Source: Paraburkholderia fynbosensis
Lineage (GTDB): Bacteria; Pseudomonadota; Gammaproteobacteria; Burkholderiales; Burkholderiaceae
Length of the DNA stretch: 64,000 nucleotides
Direction of reading: 5' to 3'
NCBI RefSeq assembly: GCF_902859935.1
Contig: NZ_CADIKI010000009.1
Location: forward strand, 62,001 to 126,000
Shown here: piece after piece, positions 63,171-64,000 of the stretch
Layout: each line of letters begins with the position of its first letter
Numbering within the stretch: position 1 is the first letter of the stretch
Position numbers and translations under genes: made by a program
The notes under the pieces: model-generated
What the model saw: the letters and a program-made list of their open reading frames with translations, nothing else
Database searches by the model: none
What the model was told of the DNA's origin: nothing

Positions 63171-63863
63171 TCAAAGATCGTCGACGCCGATCCCCAATTC
63201 CGCCGCCATCCGGCGCACAACTGCCTGAAGCCGCCCCACTTCATCGGCGAGGCGCTTCTGCTCGGCCTTGATCGCTTCGAACGCGGACAACGGCACCGTG
63301 TCGTCCTCGCCGCCCGGTTGCGCGATCTCGCTTGCGCTCACCTCGCCGCACAGCAAATGCATCCAGCGATGCTCGCGCTCTCCCGGCGTGCGGGCCAGCT
63401 TCACGACGCGCGGCGGCTCGCTGCCGGCCAGCTCATCGAGAAACGCCTCGACCGACGAGATGTCGGCAAAGCCATGGAAACGCGCGCTGTTCAGGCGCAA
63501 TTCGGCTGCCGTCTGCGGGCCGCGCAGCAGCAAGGTGGTCAGCAAGGCCGCCGACTGGCTCGGCAAACCGAGCACGCGATTCATGTTGTGCTCGAAGCGC
63601 GGCACGCGGCTGCTGCTGCCTTCCATCACGAGGCTCAAGCGTTTCAGGCCATCGACGGCGGTCAGCACCTCGGCCTCGGTCGCGTTCATCACCGGCGCGC
63701 GGCCGGTTTTCTGATTGCAGCCCAGCGTCAGCGCGTTCAGCGAGAGCGGATAACTGTCCGGCACGGTGTGCTGCTTTTCGACGAGCACGCCGAGCACGCG
63801 CCCCTCGAGCAGCGTCAGTTCACGAATCGGGGGACGGGAAGAAGCGTCGGGAGTGGTGTTCAT
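63171..63863 (-). CDS. YceH family (UPF0502/DUF480) protein
   Basis: 230 residues. Two tandem winged-helix-like domains: LTLLEGRVLGVLVEKQHTVP followed by YPLSLNALTLGCNQKTGRAP, then SQSAALLTTLLLRGPQTAAE near 105, the signature of YceH. A coiled-coil C-terminus (KAEQKRLADEVGRLQAVVRR) follows. The molecular function is unknown; DNA- or protein-binding is suggested by the fold. Confidence 0.9.
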   Translation of the reverse strand: MNTTPDASSRPPIRELTLLEGRVLGVLVEKQHTVPDSYPLSLNALTLGCNQKTGRAPVMNATEAEVLTAVDGLKRLSLVMEGSSSRVPRFEHNMNRVLGLPSQSAALLTTLLLRGPQTAAELRLNSARFHGFADISSVEAFLDELAGSEPPRVVKLARTPGEREHRWMHLLCGEVSASEIAQPGGEDDTVPLSAFEAIKAEQKRLADEVGRLQAVVRRMAAELGIGVDDL

Positions 63864-64000
63864 AGATGATGTTGCGGCATGAGTCGCCGGGTCTCGTGGA
63901 TGATGCGCGTTACCGTTGCATAGCGAGGCGGCGCGTTCTGGTTGGTGGCCACTATGATAAACGCCCGCGAACGCGAAGGCGCACGAATCTCCGTAATGGA
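63864..64000. other. Right-end sequence, nothing assigned
   Basis: 137 bases upstream of the YceH gene to the window edge. It probably holds the YceH promoter; an ATG close to the right end may start another gene but too little is present to tell. Confidence 0.3.

Noticed and set aside
1..64000. CRISPR arrays, tRNA/rRNA genes, phage or integrative element ends
   Set aside because: No regularly spaced repeats, tRNA-like folds, integrases or transposases were recognised on reading both strands.

Overview
The window is GC-rich (roughly 65%) and densely coded. Its gene content fits a Paraburkholderia/Burkholderia-like betaproteobacterium: methylotroph-type tetrahydromethanopterin (H4MPT) genes, a pqqBCDE set, an AcrAB-OprM-like pump, FecIR signalling and a Tat-exported polyamine-type binding protein. 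The assignment rests on gene content and translated motifs only. No rRNA, tRNA, CRISPR array or intact insertion sequence was recognised.

Region 1 (1-23 kb) is a one-carbon/PQQ island. The left end has two minus-strand genes related to methanofuran-type cofactor synthesis (partial MfnF-like, ATP-grasp), divergent from a HisA-like gene whose start codon lies 14 bases away. Then follow fhcB-fhcA-fhcD-fhcC (formyltransferase/hydrolase complex, the last steps of H4MPT-linked formaldehyde oxidation), a cytochrome b561, an S33 peptidase, pqqB-C-D-E and a LuxR-type response regulator, many of them joined by 4-base ATGA overlaps. A partner histidine kinase runs convergently. A beta-propeller protein, tonB-exbB-exbD, two HAD phosphatases and a minus-strand operon of PQQ alcohol dehydrogenase, di-heme cytochrome c and ankyrin protein complete the island. 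The dehydrogenase carries the extra Asp typical of lanthanide-dependent enzymes. No pqqA was seen beside pqqB.

Region 2 (23-30 kb) has an EEP-family hydrolase, a methanethiol oxidase (SBP56/MtoX) coupled to an unrecognised membrane protein, and about 1 kb of gene decay: an amino-acid permease fragment split into two opposite orientations, a frameshifted LysR tail and the frameshifted 3' end of a PvdE-type peptide exporter. An intact PvdQ/penicillin-acylase homologue follows directly.

Region 3 (30-43 kb) holds an RND tripartite efflux operon with a terminator, a DegP/HtrA protease, and a catabolic cluster (cupin, SDR, MFS transporter, SDR, IclR regulator) with overlapping palindromes upstream of the cupin.

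Region 4 (43-50 kb) is an iron-type surface signalling cluster (Fur-box-like site, FecI sigma, FecR, STN-containing TonB receptor, Tat-exported protein), followed by an mreB without mreC/mreD and a terminator.

Region 5 (50-64 kb) has a gamma-glutamyltransferase, a minus-strand operon of polysaccharide-deacetylase-like hydrolase, GntR regulator and flavin reductase, a divergent PotABCD-like ABC transporter, and sulfur-scavenging genes (DszC/SfnC-like monooxygenase, sulfonate-type binding protein, SsuD-like luciferase-family monooxygenase). A SLATT-domain membrane protein and a YceH-family gene close the window. A recurring theme is oxidation of one-carbon compounds, including sulfur-bound methyl groups, with formaldehyde feeding the H4MPT branch.
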